Position numbers and translations under genes: made by a program. A DNA stretch of 64,000 nt from Lates calcarifer (lineage: Eukaryota > Chordata > Actinopteri > Centropomidae). The number at the start of each line of letters is the position of its first letter. Positions within the stretch are counted from its first letter, which is position 1. The DNA lies in contig NW_026116690.1 in the NCBI RefSeq assembly GCF_001640805.2, forward strand, positions 1 to 64,000, written 5' to 3'. Of the stretch, positions 12,090-24,022 are shown in pieces. Under the pieces are notes generated by a model. It was not told the origin of the DNA, searched no databases, and worked only from the letters and a program-made list of their open reading frames with translations.

Positions 12090-12215
12090 GTAAGTACAGT
12101 ATTCAGACCCCCTCACTTTTTGCACACCTAATTATGTTGTGTGTTTTGCCCATCAGTCCTCACTCAATAATATATGATGGCAAAGTGCAAACATGTAAAA
12201 CAAACTGGAACAGGT
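12090..12215. mobile_element. Tc1/mariner-type terminal repeat fragment
   Basis: The block around GTATTCAGACCCCCTCACTT and the following TTATGTTG match the terminal inverted repeat of a fish Tc1-like family, whose other ends are seen at 54.7-54.94 kb. It is probably the left end of the same decayed insertion as the transposase relic at 12.4-12.7 kb, but the right terminus is not identified. Confidence 0.6.
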
Positions 12216-12399
12216 CATAGTCTGGTGCAGAGCTGTTTTCTTGTCATTTCCTGTAATTATTATTCCCACTGTTAATAGGGAAGTTCCAGTTACCTGTTTC
12301 CCCCTTTTTATTCATTTTTCCTCTGTTTTGTTTTCCCAAGGTTACCTGCACTGTAAACATGCTGCATTCATTCACTGTTGTACAAAAAAGGGGAAAATA

Positions 12400-12700
12400 A
12401 AGAACTTGAGCTGTTCAATACAATTAAAGGACATTTCCTTTTGCCTTCACCGCTCGACCAACCTTTTACTGCCACACTGCAAAAAGTGTTCAAGAAAGGT
12501 TTGAGGAACATCACAAAGAATTAATAAGGTGTTGACTTGGCCTCCAAATTCCCAGGATTTCACTCTATTTGAGCATCTGTGAGACGTGCTGTAAAAACAA
12601 CTCCAAACCAGGGAGGATCCGCCTCACATCTTACAGGACTTTTTAAATATGGTTTACTTGTAAATAGAGGTTTTCCATTTGTTACTGAAATTTGTACGGT
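12400..12700 (+). pseudogene. Tc1-like transposase C-terminal relic
   Basis: The sequence still reads like the end of a Tc1 transposase gene: KVFKKGLRNITKN, then a block equivalent to the WPPNSPDLNPIEHLWDVL region in broken frames (TTGGCCTCCAAATTCCCAGG, GAGCATCTGTGAGACGTGCTG), then TTACAGGAC. The third catalytic acidic region lies here in the family. Frames are disrupted, so it is inactive. Confidence 0.75.
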
Positions 12701-12974
12701 GCAATGTCCCAGTGTACTCAGAAATGAAAACATAAAAGAATGCTTGGAAAGTTCATCCTGACACTGTGGCAGAAGCTCACATAAATGTGTTGCACTTAGA
12801 AGCTGCTTTGCTTTCACCTTCTGTCCAGTTCATCACAATGGGATGGCTTCATGGGGATTAACTCTGGGGACTCTGCTGCGCTTCATCATGTGAAGCCACA
12901 TGTTCTTTTCTTCAGCTGTTTCGGGTGATTGACTTGCTGTAGGATGACCAACCAGTACAGTACAGTAATGCATA

Positions 12975-13046
12975 AGGTGCATAAGAGGGTGTAGTAACAC
13001 AGTTTATATATAAAGCAGACGGTGTTACTACACCCTCTTATGCACC

Positions 13047-13047
<1 letters not shown>
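12975..13047. repeat. Perfect inverted repeat, 26-bp arms
   Basis: Bases 12975-13000 are the exact reverse complement of 13022-13047, with a 21-base AT-rich loop at 13001-13021. The arms carry GGGTGTAGTAACAC and its complement. It sits immediately before a TATA(TG)n tract and 80 bases before a CpG-dense block. It could be a tiny foldback element or a cruciform or hairpin-forming sequence. Confidence 0.97.
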
Positions 13048-13079
<32 letters not shown>

Positions 13080-13090
13080 TTGTGTTTGTA
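13047..13090. repeat. (TA)n(TG)n microsatellite
   Basis: A short TATATA stretch followed by about 15 TG units, adjoining the right arm of the hairpin. Confidence 0.95.
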
Positions 13091-13117
13091 GGCATTTGAA
13101 GGCTGCTTTCATGTTTC

Positions 13118-13328
13118 CGGTCTAACGGTGGCAGGTTGACGCAGCATTTCCCGAGCCCGAGCCTGCCACTCCTCCGCGGCTCCGCGGTGGCTGGCGGACC
13201 GGTGTCGACGTGATGAGCTGCAGTTGATATCGGCGTTACATTAGTCGAAGTCCAACCGGCTGAGGCGGATGGAAAAGACCGACATCTGTCAGCGGAGAAG
13301 CGGTTCAGAGACGCTGTCAAGCTCTCAG
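13118..13328 (+). promoter_or_regulatory. CpG-dense block ending in a splice donor; candidate epb41 first exon/promoter
   Basis: By eye about 22 CG dinucleotides occur in 210 bases, while the surrounding kilobases are CpG-poor. The block ends CTCTCAG followed by GTGCTG, a possible donor at 13329. An ATG at 13269 starts a 20-codon open frame up to that donor. Mammalian EPB41 has several alternative first exons far upstream of the coding start, so this may be one of them, about 25 kb before exon 2. It could equally be the promoter of a non-coding transcript. No transcript evidence is available here. Confidence 0.4.
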
Positions 13329-13724
13329 GTGCTGTAACTGTTTCCTAAACTGTACATGGTGTGGTGCTGATACATATTCTGCTGCTTCTCACTGTAGAAA
13401 TGCAACTGCTGCAGTAGTTTGGGGAGAGGCAGTGGGAATATTCTAGAACTGTGATGTATTAATATAGCTATTTGGCCTGTTTAAGGTTTTAGTCTATATA
13501 GTGTGTTTATGGTCTCTGACAAATGCCTGACAGTAAAAGCAAAGTGACTGCATATTTCATTAATCTGCCACAGCTGCATGGTGTTACTGATATGGGAGGA
13601 TTGGGTCCTGAAAACTTCCATTGAAAATCAGCCTAAATCATTAGTTTTTCCTGTCAGCAAAGACCACATTATGACACAGTCTGAAATACTTACTTTTATT
13701 AATCAATCATTTTTCTGGTTAATT

Positions 13725-13918
13725 AAGCCTCCACTTATTTTTTCCTTATCACTGTCTCCTAGTGCTGCTCATGGTGGGATCTGTTGGGTCTCTCTCTGTA
13801 AATACCTATTTTAAAGAGTATGGTCTAGACCTGCTCTATATGAAAAGTGCCTTGAGATGACTTTTGTTGTGATATGGCGCTATATAAATAACATTGAATT
13901 GAACTGAATTGAACTTAT
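13725..13918 (+). mobile_element. L2-clade LINE 3' UTR and tail
   Basis: It carries the same 3' UTR words as the intact L2: GGGTCTCTCTCTGTAAATACC, GTCTAGACCTGCTCTATATG, GGCGCTATATAAATAA, then ATTGAATTGAACTGAATTGAA tail units. It is a severely 5'-truncated copy. Confidence 0.88.
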
Positions 13919-14389
13919 TCCCAAAGCAACATTGTGTTGGTAAACCAGAGTAATGTCAAATAAATGCCTCAACTACAAGAATGCTGGTTTAACTTATGTT
14001 GTTATGTCAATAACAGATAGGATGATTGTAAATTGGCTCTGTGTATATATGAGGTGTATGTGGAGATCAGCACTGGTCCCAGGCAGATGATAAATGTCTG
14101 AACTGTCACTCACACAGTTCTGACAAGCCAGGCCAACAGATCTCCCTCTCCTGTGTATGTCCACGCTCCCATAACACATCCTGATCAATGTCTGCATAGT
14201 GACAGAGGCCAGGGTTTCTGCTGTGTTGCACTGCAGATATCAGAACAGGAGTCCTGTGGATCAGACTCTATTTCTTGTTGGTGATTGTGATGAAGTGCTG
14301 ATGACGATCCAATTGTGAGGCTGCTCTTTGCAGGATGATGACAGAGCTCCAGCTACGTTTCAGCTACAAAGTAAACACTATACAGTAAT

Positions 14390-15560
14390 CTCAACAAGCT
14401 GCGTTCAGACACTGGGTCCTCCTCCATGAGGGTGATCCTGGTGAGACTGAACCTGCTCCTCCTCCCAAAATGAGAGGGTGTTGGTTTGGCTTTTTTGTAT
14501 CCTCTGGTGGGTCCCATGTGAAGACAGCTTCTTGTTCCCTAGGCTGACTGCTAATAACCTGCACCATATGGTGGGGAAGCTCTTTGGCATTATCAGTATG
14601 GTCCTCTGCTCCATGCTCAAAGGCCCTCATAAATAGATGGTAGTTGTCCAGTTGAGACAATATTGCTCCTTTGTGCTGTTTTGTCATTTGCTCGGTGATA
14701 TTAGTTTGCTACTGTGTAATAATGTTCCCACACATTCATTTGGTCACTGAATATAACCTGAGTGGACCATCATCCATGTGGTTGTGGTGCCCTTGGCTTG
14801 TGCTTGATGCTAAGCTTTCCATTTTTCCATTTCCATATTTCCATTCCATCCTTAAAACTTTACAACAGTTCAAGTCTAGCATCTGAAGCCTCCAGTGCTG
14901 TGTTAAACTCCAACTCCTCTCTTTTAGCCTTTAATTCAGCTTCCTGCCTTTCCAGCTCTTGTTTCTGCTTTAATGTAGTAGTCTTAGCTAGCAATGGAGC
15001 TTTTTCCACGGTCTTAAAACAAGTTGATGACCTTATGGATGACACAGAACTCCCACTTTCAAATCCACATTTTTTACTCTTCCTAGCAAATAATATTGTG
15101 GATATGCTATCTCACGGCTTGACTTCTTCATCACACAGCTTTGCTTGTCTTATATGTTCCTCAACTACCTCCATCCATTTTTCAGTTTCAGCAACAAACA
15201 TACTGGCCTCAGTGTCCATATCAACCAAGCTGGTCCACCTTAAAATCCTCTTCAATCTCAAGCTATTTCAGAATACATTTTTCTCTCTAAATCTCTCACC
15301 AGCTCTTGGTACTGAACTCTTGGTACTTGCTTTACAGTGCCAATATCATCCTGGAGTTCTTGTCTCCCCCATTTTACTTGTTCACTGAGCTAACGTACTC
15401 CTCCTTTGCTATATTTCTGTCCTCCACAGCCTTTTCTGGAATTTTCACTTGTCTTTTTTCATTGGAAAACTGTTCCATGTATTCTTCCATTATATCGCTG
15501 AATGATTCCCTCCCATCACAGTATTCCCAGTAACGCTACTTTATACACAAGAACTTGATT
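14390..15560 (-). mobile_element. BEL/Pao-type LTR retrotransposon gag relic
   Basis: The minus strand encodes a charged coiled-coil stretch (KQKQELERQEAELKAKREEL, then LEFNTALEASDARL) and downstream FMRAFEHGAEDHTDNAKEL followed by SSQPREQ. These resemble gag of fish BEL/Pao retrotransposons (typically RAFEHG...K.....GQPREL). No pol, protease or LTR was found and frames are interrupted, so this is an old fragment. The assignment rests on remembered family patterns. Confidence 0.6.
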
Positions 15561-16189
15561 GACAGTTTCTAGAGTCACGCTCTGACGAAATGCTTCACAG
15601 TCACAGAAAAGATGATAACTAGCTTACCAGAGCCTGTCCACAGAAGGCTGGCACCTCACGTTTCATTTTCCCAGCAATGCTTACTTTTCTCACATAGGTA
15701 TGAATATCTGAAATTAGATAAAGAATGTACATTGTAACTCCTATACCTTCATTAGCTGGATGACTCTGGGACTCCATACACACCGTCCCTAGGATCATTT
15801 TGTATTTTAACTAAAGTACTTATTTCCTAATAAAGAGGTCTTGAAGGATCTGACATGATCCACATTTGTATTTGTTCATGTGTGAATGAGTTAGAAAGGC
15901 ACAGACTGCAAATAATTACAATTTCTACTTTAGCTTACAGCTGATAGTGTAGTCTATCCATTTGAAATGAATTGTGATAGGGCTGACAGTTGTAATATTA
16001 CTGTGATGCTCACTAATAGTGCTGCAGGTGATCATGTCGTGTATGATTCCATGTCTCATTAATTACCCAACTCTAAGTTATTGTACATTGTATACTCTTT
16101 CTCATTCTATCATATATTTTTTGTCGTGTAAGGTGCATGGCATTTTGGTTGGTCCTTCGGTTGGTTTGGTCAGATTGAATATCTCAATT

Positions 16190-16340
16190 ATTTTTGTTCA
16201 GACATGACACTGAACTGAACCCATGAATGACTTTGGTAATTCACTGACTTTTCTTCTAGTGCCACCTGCAGGCCAAAGTTTTCACTAATGTAGTGATATA
16301 TCTTAACATCTGCTAGATGATTGGCACAATTATTTGATAG
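16190..16340. repeat. Teleost dispersed repeat fragment
   Basis: TTTTGTTCAGACATGA, ATGACTTTGGTAATTC, CTTCTAGTGCCACC and related words belong to a dispersed repeat seen across teleosts, also near 34.9-35.1 kb here. Class undetermined. Confidence 0.5.
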
Positions 16341-16770
16341 GGACAGTGCAGAGAGGTGCATCAGAGGTACGCTAACTGGGAATAAAACCATTTACTTTGC
16401 AAATATATGGCATGTGTCTTAACCAGATGCTCCAGAAACTCTCTGGTTCATGTCTACACTCCGTGTCATGTCTTCAGGTGTCAGGCTGAATTTTCTTTGT
16501 TGACCGTTGGAGCCAGAAGCAAGGGTGGTCAGCACTTGTTCAAGGTCATATCAAAACATGAGCCAGGAAAACCCAAAGCAGACAGGAGGGGAGGGTTATG
16601 GTATGGAATGTTAAGGAAATTTTAATTATGGTAATAATGTGGTCTTAGCAATAACGCTCAGGGAAGGTATGCAGTGTTCCAATGTGTCCACTAGGTGGTG
16701 GTATTGGCTCACCTTGAGTAGTGGCACTCTGAAGGCCACTGGCTCTAAGGTTGTCATGGCTTAGCATTTG

Positions 16771-17048
16771 TGGGCAGCACGGTGGTGCAGTGGTTAGCAC
16801 TGACTCAAAGCCTTATAGGTTCACATAGCTTTTCTGTGTGGAGTTTGGATGTTCTCCATGTGCCTGTGTGGGTTTCCTCTGGATACTTCAGCTTCATCCC
16901 AGGTTAATTGGCATTAATGTGATTCTTTGTCTCTATATGTCAGGCCTGTGACATACTGACAATCTGTCCAGGGTGTACCCTGCCTGTTGCCCATTGTCAG
17001 CTGGGATTGACTCCAGCCCCCTGCAACCCTCAAATATATGGATGGATG
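16771..17048 (+). repeat. SINE-like dispersed fish repeat with tRNA-like head
   Basis: It starts GGGCAGCACGGTGGTGCAGT with GGTTAGCACTG, a widely dispersed fish repeat whose head resembles a pol III A box. It continues through TTTCTGTGTGGAGTTTGGATG, GTGGGTTTCCTC, GTCCAGGGTGTACCCTGCC and CTCCAGCCCCCTGCAACCCTC, ending in ATGGATGG units. The copy is diverged and internally shortened. Confidence 0.85.
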
Positions 17049-17424
17049 GTGAGAATTTGTACCCCTAACTACCTTCATATCAAGCACTGTGTCTTGGCAG
17101 AAAGCCAAGCCTTGCAGAAAGGACACAACCAGTAGAGTTACTGGTTGTCTAACAGAGACAAGTTCTGTTCTGAGAGTAACTGTGTATGGAGAATGTGTGG
17201 TGAATCACGGATTCATTATAAATTATTAAAAAGAAAAGTAATATGGAATCATCCCAGCATCTTATGCAACTCCAGAGAGCTGCTGCAATCAACAAAGTAC
17301 TCATGGGCCATCTCATAAATGTGCATGAGTTGCCCTGGAAAATGGATGAAACATCGTATTATATTGAATTTTTATTTTAAGTAACTTGTGGCAACAATTG
17401 TAGTCAACTCTGTTACCACTACTA

Positions 17425-18533
17425 TCAAAGTTGTTTGTAATTCTTCAGTGAGGTTACCACACTGGTATCAGGGTCATAAATAGGGATGAGTGTGTACGGG
17501 CAGATGTCCACAGGATTGCTGGCTATGGATCCAGAGGGAGGGAGTACTCTCACTGTGACTGCAGAGGCAGGATAAGAAGGGTGATTAAATCATGTTTTGT
17601 AATTTACAGTAATAAAATAAAAGACTAATAAAAGAAAGATTACACAAATCTGATTAAATGAAATCATTCAATTCTATAAATGTATGTCCTGACACCAGTA
17701 GATTCCCCTCCCATACTGCACAATCTCCTCTGTGACCCTCAGGACCTGGACCCTCCTAAAAAGAGTAGAATTCAAATTTAGAATATGTGTTAATGGAACA
17801 TTATGCATTGCTTCCTGTGTAGAGCAACTCTTAACTACCCCAACTCACTATAGATAATCACATAGGTGGCTAATTGCTTTTAAAAAGGGGCAACACAGAA
17901 TTCATGCGAGAGGAGAATATGAGAGGCTTCAACACGTGAGTACAGAGGTGTGGAGTGGAGCTATGTTTGTGTTTTACCATTTTAATAACATTGGAGTATT
18001 ATTACTTTTTGTGGCTGTGCACTACCATGTTGCACATACCTGCACAGGTGAAGTGGACCTGTGAAGGTCACAGATGCGAACTTCTCCATCTTTGAACACA
18101 GTGGCCAAGAGATATCAGGTTCAGGTCAGGTTCAGTCACTTCACTTCAGTCCTTTCAGCCTCTGGTACCTGCTACACCAAGATCTTTGCATCATCATGAG
18201 CTAGCAAGATCAGAGAGGGAGACCAGCATCACACTTGTGCACTTACAGTATGAATGAATCATGAACTTTGATGCCAGTTTTCATCTTATCATCCCTACTT
18301 TATTTAGAGGCTCCTTTGTTTGTCAAGCCTGTTTGAGGTGCTCCACTCAGTCCAATCAGTCTCTCACCAAAGGAAATTCTGTACTAATCCATGGAAGATG
18401 TCAACAGCATTTGCAAAAGACAGCATGGACAACTTAGTCATTCTTGGCTGAGTCTCTGGTTCATTGATTGCAGACAGGTCTGGTGGTGGAGTCCTCCACA
18501 GCTCTGTTGCGTCACATTCTTCAGATACACATG
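17425..18533 (-). other. Possible uncharacterised minus-strand exon cluster
   Basis: Four open segments are flanked by splice-like signals on the minus strand: 18533-18368 (after ATTTCATTAG; encodes SEECDATELWRTPPPDLSA and MTKLSMLSFANAVDIFHG), 18089-18040 (before CAG/GTATGT), 17755-17696 (after CTCTTTTTAG) and 17558-17425 (after TGCCTCTGCAG; one open frame ends VTSLKNYKQL). I do not recognise the product. Phases agree for only one choice of donors and frames, and that choice uses a different frame in the last segment. It may be a decayed gene or chance. No function is claimed. Confidence 0.25.
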
Positions 18534-20059
18534 CTAATGAAATATGATAGAAATATGTGAGGAACCCACCAAGCAAATTCAGATTTAAACCACAGCATCA
18601 CATAAACCTTTCATCAGTTCTCATCAGAAAATAGATCTTCAGTGCCAAATATGTGAGGGTTAAGTATAATAACTACAGCCATTACAGCCATTGTGAAATC
18701 AAATAAATGTTTAATAAATACTATGAAAAAACACAGACCAACATTACTTTAAAAACAAAAAGTAGGACTGTTTAATAATGTGCAATGTACAATTCTCTCT
18801 CTCTTTTTTTAAATTTTACAACCTTCCAATGGACGTTTGTTTTGCCATTGCTGGGTTAATGGTTGGTCAGCAGTCTACTTGTTATAAAGATAATACCTAG
18901 CAAGTCACTGCAGCTCTGGAAAACCAATTTGTCAACTCCCGCTGTGTTGTGGTAGATTCATAGCACGCAGCACACGTCATGCATGATTTAAAGTACAAAT
19001 TACATTGATGTGTCATTTAATACTGTGCTAACTTTTCATTTTGTTTGTTTTTCATACTCCTGGGCCCACGACTGCTGATGTCTACTGAACTTCGGCCTGT
19101 GATATAACATTACAAAATGGTGAGTACCATTACATTTTAAGTACTCCAAGAGAGACGCAGAGAGAGAGAGAGACTTTAGTCTAAGATTTAGCTCAGAAAA
19201 CTGAGAAAAAGTTTTTTTCATGTGGTGCAACTAAGGAAAACAACATTTTTGATGAAAGTGTCTGTCTCCACTTTAATTCAATAAGAGCTAATTCAGGTTC
19301 AGTTGTAAGCACAGCAGCAGCAGAGTGGAGGTGACCACACCTGACTCCTCCTCCTCTGGACTTACTGCTGAGGTGTAAATTGGGTAGCTGATGCTCTTGT
19401 TGAGGAGCAGATGGTGACAGAAGGCTCTAGAGGCATTGCGATGTTTAATTGTGTCCTCACAGTTGTTAGTACATATTCTGAACTTAATGTCACCACATAT
19501 TGTAGGCATTTACTGCAGTCACCTAATTCTTATTGATCTCACTTGCCTAAAATCACACCTGATCAGGGTACACGAAGGAGCTTTAAGCAGATACAATAGA
19601 AAATACTGTACATAGATGTTTAGAGCACTGTGTAGTTCCAAAGGCAGCAGGTGGTGACTGCTCTCTCCAGAAAGGCAAAGTGTGATAGATATTGCAGTGT
19701 AGTGCACTACCTTGCAGCAAATAGCAAATTTGTAATAATATTGTTTATTGTAATTTTATGTTGATTTAAGTGTGTGACAAGCATTCAGGTTGCACTGTGG
19801 TGATTTATTGGTTTGAGTTACAGGGGTATCTTGTTGTACTGGACATATTCTGAGAATAAATCTTCATCACAGCAGTAGAATATGGGAAGATTTTCAACTA
19901 CTACTAAGTTACTTTATTTTCATCTTGTGTGAAGTAGTAGGAACAGGTTTGTGATTTGTGGGGCTTTAGCAAATTCAGGCATGAGGCCTCACTCACGTCA
20001 CCTTAGATGTTCCTTTGCATCTGTGACATGAACTGCTCACTAGACCACACGCTGATGGG

Positions 20060-20250
20060 ACATGAGTTTACTTAAGTACTGCACCTACAATGTAATTGGA
20101 TTTAAGTATTTCATTTTCATTCTATGCCACGTCATTCTTTAATCCACTACATTTCACATGGAAGTATTGTACTTTTTGCATCACTGCAGTAGTTAGTTGC
20201 TTTGCAGATTATGATTTTATATAAAAAGCATACAATCAGTCAGTAAAATC
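20060..20250 (+). repeat. AAGTACTTTACT-type teleost repeat
   Basis: ACTTAAGTACTGCAC, TAAGTATTTCATTTTCAT, ATCCACTACATTTCA, AGTATTGTACTTTTT and TTTTATATAAAAAGCAT follow the consensus order of a very common teleost non-autonomous repeat; longer related ends are at 33.9 and 35.3 kb. Confidence 0.65.
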
Positions 20251-20814
20251 CAATAAACTTATGAAATGTAGAACTTTAATAAACAACTCAACTGTATCTA
20301 AAGTTGTTCAAACTGGTTCCATCTTGACCATTTAATGAAAATGCTGCTTTCATGCATCTGTAATAACGATCCAGTCACATTATGTGTTTGATAATAATAT
20401 GACTCAGCTTTCCAGTTTTTAGAGCTTCTGCTATACACAGTCTCTTCTGCTCCACGCTCTTTATTTAGTATAGGGAGTTTATTTTCATAGCCTCTGTCAG
20501 TGTGTCCAGCAGACTGCAGCAGAGAGCAGAGCAGCACAAATGAAAGAACAGGTGGTCTCTGACTCACTATGGATTATCATCATCAGCTGTCTGCATGCTG
20601 ATCCAATGGACAGAGGACAGGGGAGTAATTACTCACATCTAGCTTTTAGATGTAGAATCAAACACAGTCATGATGGACATTATACATTTCAGCCCAAGGA
20701 GAGGATGATGTTGTAGTCTTTGTGATAAACACTCAACACATTTCCTTGTCGTGTTTTCAAATAGCAACATGCAGTACTCTTTTGCTTTTGTTTTTTGCAT
20801 ATATACACATATGT

Positions 20815-20818
<4 letters not shown>

Positions 20819-20849
<31 letters not shown>
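20819..20849. repeat. (CA)n microsatellite
   Basis: About 15 CA units bordered by CATA variants. Confidence 0.95.
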
Positions 20850-20853
<4 letters not shown>

Positions 20854-22199
20854 AATAAATGCAGCCAGTCAAAACACTTCCACCATTCTGGAAAAAAAGT
20901 GGAAAATGAAGAATGATACCAAATACAGAGTCAAAGAGAGGGCCGTTGTAGGTAAGAATATTTAAATGATTAAGATTTAAGCTGATGTAACTATCCATTG
21001 CCATGGATGTGGATGTAACATTAATGTTACTCTCAGTCGGCCATTTTTCGTGAAGTGCTCAGTAAGTGTAGGTGTGATAATCTTAAACTGACTGATAGTA
21101 TGAGCTCAGCCTGGTGTGTTGGTCAGGTTCTAGTGAGTATACAAGTATATATATTATTTTATATATATCATATTATTTATAATGTGAATATGTAGTATTT
21201 TACGAGTACAAAATGATACAAGCATTTACAAACTGTGCATTATTTCATTTGAAATAATTATATTAGTGTTTCATTCAAATATCTGAAACAAGATAAAAGA
21301 GGCAAAAGGTGGAAGCTTTTATCCAAAGAATGGAGTTTAATACATTCAGTGGCTTTTTGCTGATGTAATTCCGGGTAGACAGCAGCAGATGGACCTGTTC
21401 TTTTTTGGCCCAAATACTGTCTGATGTAACGACAGACATGATAACATTAGTGACAGAATCAAGAATATCCCGGCTTGTGTCATGGGGTCATAGTTAGGCA
21501 TTAATTTAATGTTTTGGAGATTCAGATTTTTATACACAACTGTAACCGACTCTGATATCTTTGTCAGATGAAGTGTCCAGAGGTGTTACAGGAAGAGATC
21601 TCTGGGAATATAAATGTCATTGAATAGGTTATTACAAGCAAAACACTGACCCATGATGCTTTATGGTGAACAATAAACCCTGTGGTCATTTTGATTTCTC
21701 TACACAGAAATACACCAGCAAGCCTGTTGGGGCTGTGGTGTTGCGACTGGCTCAGCAGCTGTTGTTATGCTGGCACAGGGGTAATTGAGTGGAAGTGGAG
21801 AGAGGCAATTAAAGAGCATGTGCTCAGCTGGAGGCCACAGAGCAGATGTCAATAGAGGAGGGAGGGAGAGCAGGAGCCTATTGAACGCTGCTTTGTTCAC
21901 ACAGGGGGGAATGTGATTTACATTACTCTCAGGGTATGAAATCTGACCTGAAGCTCAGCAAAAGAACTGGGATCAGCAGCATGATCAGCTGCTCTGGTTT
22001 GGAGGAAGCTGAAAAAAAATGTTGATACACTAGTCAGTGTCAGTCATTAGCATGGGCTCAGAGCAATGAAGCAGCAGCAGGCAGTGCAGGAAGTGTTTGG
22101 TCAGAGAGGGTCTAATGAAAGCACAGGTACACTGTCACATCTACATCTACATTTGTATTTTCTCAAACTACTGCGAGTTCATTTGACACATTGGAAATA

Positions 22200-22590
22200 T
22201 GGAACCAGATAGTATTTCACTTTCATGGTCTGGCACCGTAGTACCTCACTGACCTCCTCCTTCCTTATACAGCCAGTCAGGTTCTGAAGTCATGTGATCA
22301 AAAATTACAGGCGAACCCACTTTAAAACCACAGGTGACCAGGCTTTTGTAGCTGTTTCACCCCATGATGTGAAAGCCTCTCCCCTTTCCCCTGTGATGTA
22401 TTAATGAACCAGCTGAGAACATTTTATTCAGGCAGGCTTTTAGTTAGCTTCTCTAAATAGCTGCTCTTTTTAAATTCTTTTTTTAAAAAAAACTAGGTTA
22501 TGTCTAAATATTGCTTTTGATTTTAATAACTCCTACTTTGAAGTTTTTGTACCTGTGAAAGGTGCTATACAAATAAGCTTTACTTATTTC
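22200..22590 (+). mobile_element. Decayed L2-like LINE C-terminus and tail
   Basis: Broken frames encode words of the L2 RT C-terminus (GDQAFVAVSPHDVKASP, HFIQAGF) and the segment ends GTGAAAGGTGCTATACAAATAAGCTTTACT, the 3' tail type of fish LINEs. Heavily mutated. Confidence 0.55.
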
Positions 22591-23969
22591 ACAGTAGTGG
22601 GACTGGTTGGTTTCTGTGGTTAGGCAAAATCTGATGTAACCTGTGCACTGTACAGTATAATGGACCCTGTAATGTGATCAGGCACTAAACACATATGGAC
22701 ATATTCAGAAGTATTTTTTTTGTCTGCTACTAAACATACAGTATCTGTTCTGTAAATTATCATTGTCCTGTGTTGTCCTTTGAGAAAAGAATCACAAACC
22801 AACATTTATATTTGATATATTGTGGTTTCATGATGGTGCCCCTGGTTTTGCATTGTTTCAGATGAATATTGTTAGACATCCATCTTCACAGGATGGATTT
22901 ATTTGATACATCTCATCAAATCTTGCATAAAGTAGTAACATCATTGCTCTATCACGGTCTTAGCAGACATCTGTCGATTTCACAACACAGGAGACAGTGA
23001 TTCTGAACAACAATCCACATTACCTTTCCTGTTTCTGTCTCCCTCTTATCTAACCAGACATGAACACACATCTTCTTGCACCTTAGCTTGCTGAACACAC
23101 CAAACATTCACAGGAGAAAAGTGATCTGCTGACATCAGTTTGCAGGCTGTAGAGCTAATTAGCGCCTCCGCTGCAGCACATTAAACAGCTTGTAACTGTA
23201 ACTGCAAAAGCCACTTGGGTCCAGTCAGATTCTGCTGGACCTTACTCTACTATAGCAACCAACATGCTGTCTGCCTATGACATGTAGCTCCCACCTACAT
23301 TTGTTTGTCTATAGTTTGTTGTGATGTAACAGCAGCAGTCTGCCAGCCTCCCGGCTTCTGTCAATCAAACACAGACACGCCTCTCCAGCTGGCTGAGAAG
23401 AAAAGGAGCATTTCTGATATTTACAGCAGGGGATGACTAAATGTGATTTCAGTCAGGCTTTAAGATAACTGTGCTTCAGTGTTCCAAGATGGCACCCCAT
23501 TCATTCCAATGAAAGCTACTTAACGAGCAGAGCTGATTTCCTGATAAGAGCATGAAATAATTTACTGACACAATTCTCAGATATGTTTCAGATTTTATGG
23601 ATCAAATGGATGAAATTCTGATCATGTGTTTGTGACACTGAGATGATCACTTCACAGCCCTTTTTAAATAAAATAACTACAAATATTTTCTAGGCTGTAT
23701 TGCATCTCTTGATAATAGTGTCTAAATATCATGTATCATCCATGAAAAGATCGGATGAACATGAGCAACAAGTTTTGTGTGTCAGGAATAATGGGCGGTG
23801 AACACATCCTAGGTCTGCAGAGCAGTCCTCTCTGCTGTAACCTGTCCGGGCTGGTGATGTTGGGCTGGGTTGTGGTGTCTTCTCTCTGCTCTTCTCTGGG
23901 GAGTCACCATGCTCCATTCTGCCACTTCACCTCAGCAGACAGTCTGGCTCAGCACCTGCTCCTCACACT

Positions 23970-24022
23970 AGGGGGAGGGGGAGGCGTCTGCTGATAGTGA
24001 AGGGGGGAGGGGGCTGCAGGGG
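23970..24022 (+). repeat. G-rich tract with quadruplex potential
   Basis: Several runs of four to six G (GGGGGAGGGGGAGG, then GGGGGGAGGGGG within 50 bases) meet the usual G-quadruplex spacing on the + strand. Confidence 0.6.
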
